Part shown: piece after piece, positions 10,330-10,742 of the stretch
Numbering within the stretch: the stretch's first letter is position 1
How the letters are laid out: each line of letters opens with the position of its first letter
Source: an uncultured bacterium
Lineage (GTDB): Bacteria; Patescibacteriota; Patescibacteriia; CAIQCM01
Direction: 5' to 3'
Length of the DNA: 10,742 nt
Assembly: GCA_903870305.1 (NCBI GenBank)
Contig: CAIQCM010000007.1
Coordinates: forward strand, 1 to 10,742
The notes under the pieces: model-generated
What the model saw: the letters and a program-made list of their open reading frames with translations, nothing else
What the model was told of the DNA's origin: nothing
Databases searched by the model: none
Program-made: the position numbers and the translations under genes

Positions 10330-10620
10330 ATGCTTAGCATTCGCTTATCACGCGTCGGAAAAACCAAGGAACCTTCGTTCCGCCTTATTGTCGTGGAAAA
10401 ACGCCGCGACCCGTGGGGTACTTACCTTGAAAACCTCGGCTCGGTTAACCGCCGCGGCAAGGTAAAGAGCTACAAACTGAACGCCGACCGCATCAAATAC
10501 TGGATCTCGAAAGGCGCTCAGCCCTCCAACCCGGTCTGGAACATGCTCATCGACCAAAAAATCGTCGTGGGCAGCAAGAAAAAGGCGCACACAGGCCATA
10601 AGGTTGAAACCAAGGCCTAG
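10330..10620 (+). CDS. rpsP: 30S ribosomal protein bS16
   Basis: bS16 is an assembly protein of the small ribosomal subunit that binds 16S rRNA in the 5' domain. The 96-residue sequence has the family start MLSIRLSRVGKTKEPSFRLIVVEKRRDPWG (1-30), then YLENLGSVNR (32-41) and the helix ADRIKYWISKGAQPSNPVWNML (52-73). The Lys-rich tail KKKAHTGHKVETKA is typical of rRNA-binding extensions. It is slightly longer than the roughly 80-residue E. coli protein because of this tail. In many bacteria rpsP leads an operon with rimM, trmD and rplS; here a terminator follows within 60 bases and no partner gene starts before the window ends. The ATG is the only sensible start, placed about 10 nt behind the predicted transcription start. 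Confidence 0.97.
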   Translation: MLSIRLSRVGKTKEPSFRLIVVEKRRDPWGTYLENLGSVNRRGKVKSYKLNADRIKYWISKGAQPSNPVWNMLIDQKIVVGSKKKAHTGHKVETKA

Positions 10621-10649
10621 GAACCAACCACCAAGAACCAATTTCCAAA
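10621..10649. repeat. AGAACCA-type repeat after the rpsP stop
   Basis: GAACCAACCACCAAGAACCAATTTCCAAA follows the rpsP TAG directly. Its last 19 bases are identical to 269-287 and to the inverse of 373-391, more than 10 kb away. As at the partial gene ending at 258, the repeat starts at the stop codon. Confidence 0.7.
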
Positions 10650-10676
10650 GGCCTCCGTCTTGCGGAGGTTTTTTGA
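10650..10676 (+). terminator. Intrinsic terminator of rpsP
   Basis: CCTCCG (10652-10657) and CGGAGG (10663-10668) make a stem with a 5-base loop, followed by TTTTTT. The remaining bases to the end of the window (10677-10742) hold no feature I can support. Confidence 0.88.
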
Positions 10677-10742
10677 TATTTTGGATGGACGGCCTGTCAT
10701 AGGGAGACGATAATGTCAGGGTAGGCGGGAAATTAAAATGTC

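Overview
The window looks like a chromosomal segment of a small-genome bacterium, most plausibly a member of the Patescibacteria/Candidate Phyla Radiation. The reasons are short, mostly monocistronic genes; housekeeping genes without Shine-Dalgarno sites; an SMC ATPase of only 744 residues with no visible hinge; and intergenic gaps filled with 7-bp-period repeats. TGA ends at least two convincing genes, so the code is standard and not the Gly-recoded code of Gracilibacteria/Absconditabacteria. The lineage is inferred; no rRNA is present to test it.

Layout. 1-258: 3' end of an unidentified + strand gene. 258-630: heptad repeats, a bidirectional terminator and, on the - strand, a consensus promoter followed by a long rod-like foldback and that terminator, which together look like a noncoding RNA gene of about 180 nt. 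744-2415 (-): two tandem, distantly paralogous lipoproteins, each with its own near-identical promoter and terminator. 2552-4270 (-): clpP and a DHH/DHHA1 phosphoesterase of NrnA type. 4416-7217 (+): smc and a HIT-family hydrolase, separated by a dispersed palindromic element. 7279-8007 (-): two small, possibly paralogous proteins of unknown function with an identical 58-bp terminator. 8092-8890: a cluster of palindromic repeats, one of which carries a GIY-YIG nuclease gene. 8926-10068 (-): single-domain malic enzyme. 10087-10329: divergent intergenic region with a three-part foldback. 10330-10620 (+): ribosomal protein bS16 with promoter and terminator.

How the parts relate. The core genes serve proteolysis (ClpP), RNA/nucleotide turnover (DHH, HIT), chromosome organisation (SMC), pyruvate/malate metabolism and translation (bS16). 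They do not form one pathway, and almost every gene has its own promoter and terminator. At least six strong promoter candidates share a TTGAC(A/G) box, a 17-bp spacer and a T-rich or TAxxxT -10 box.

The most interesting signal is the repeat family. Short elements of about 111-131 bp begin CGTCATTGCGAG and end with its inverse. One copy is split by a GIY-YIG gene lying exactly between the two ends. Two further places keep only the last codons of a GIY-YIG gene beside a repeat end. This suggests that the short elements are non-autonomous relatives of a GIY-YIG-carrying element.
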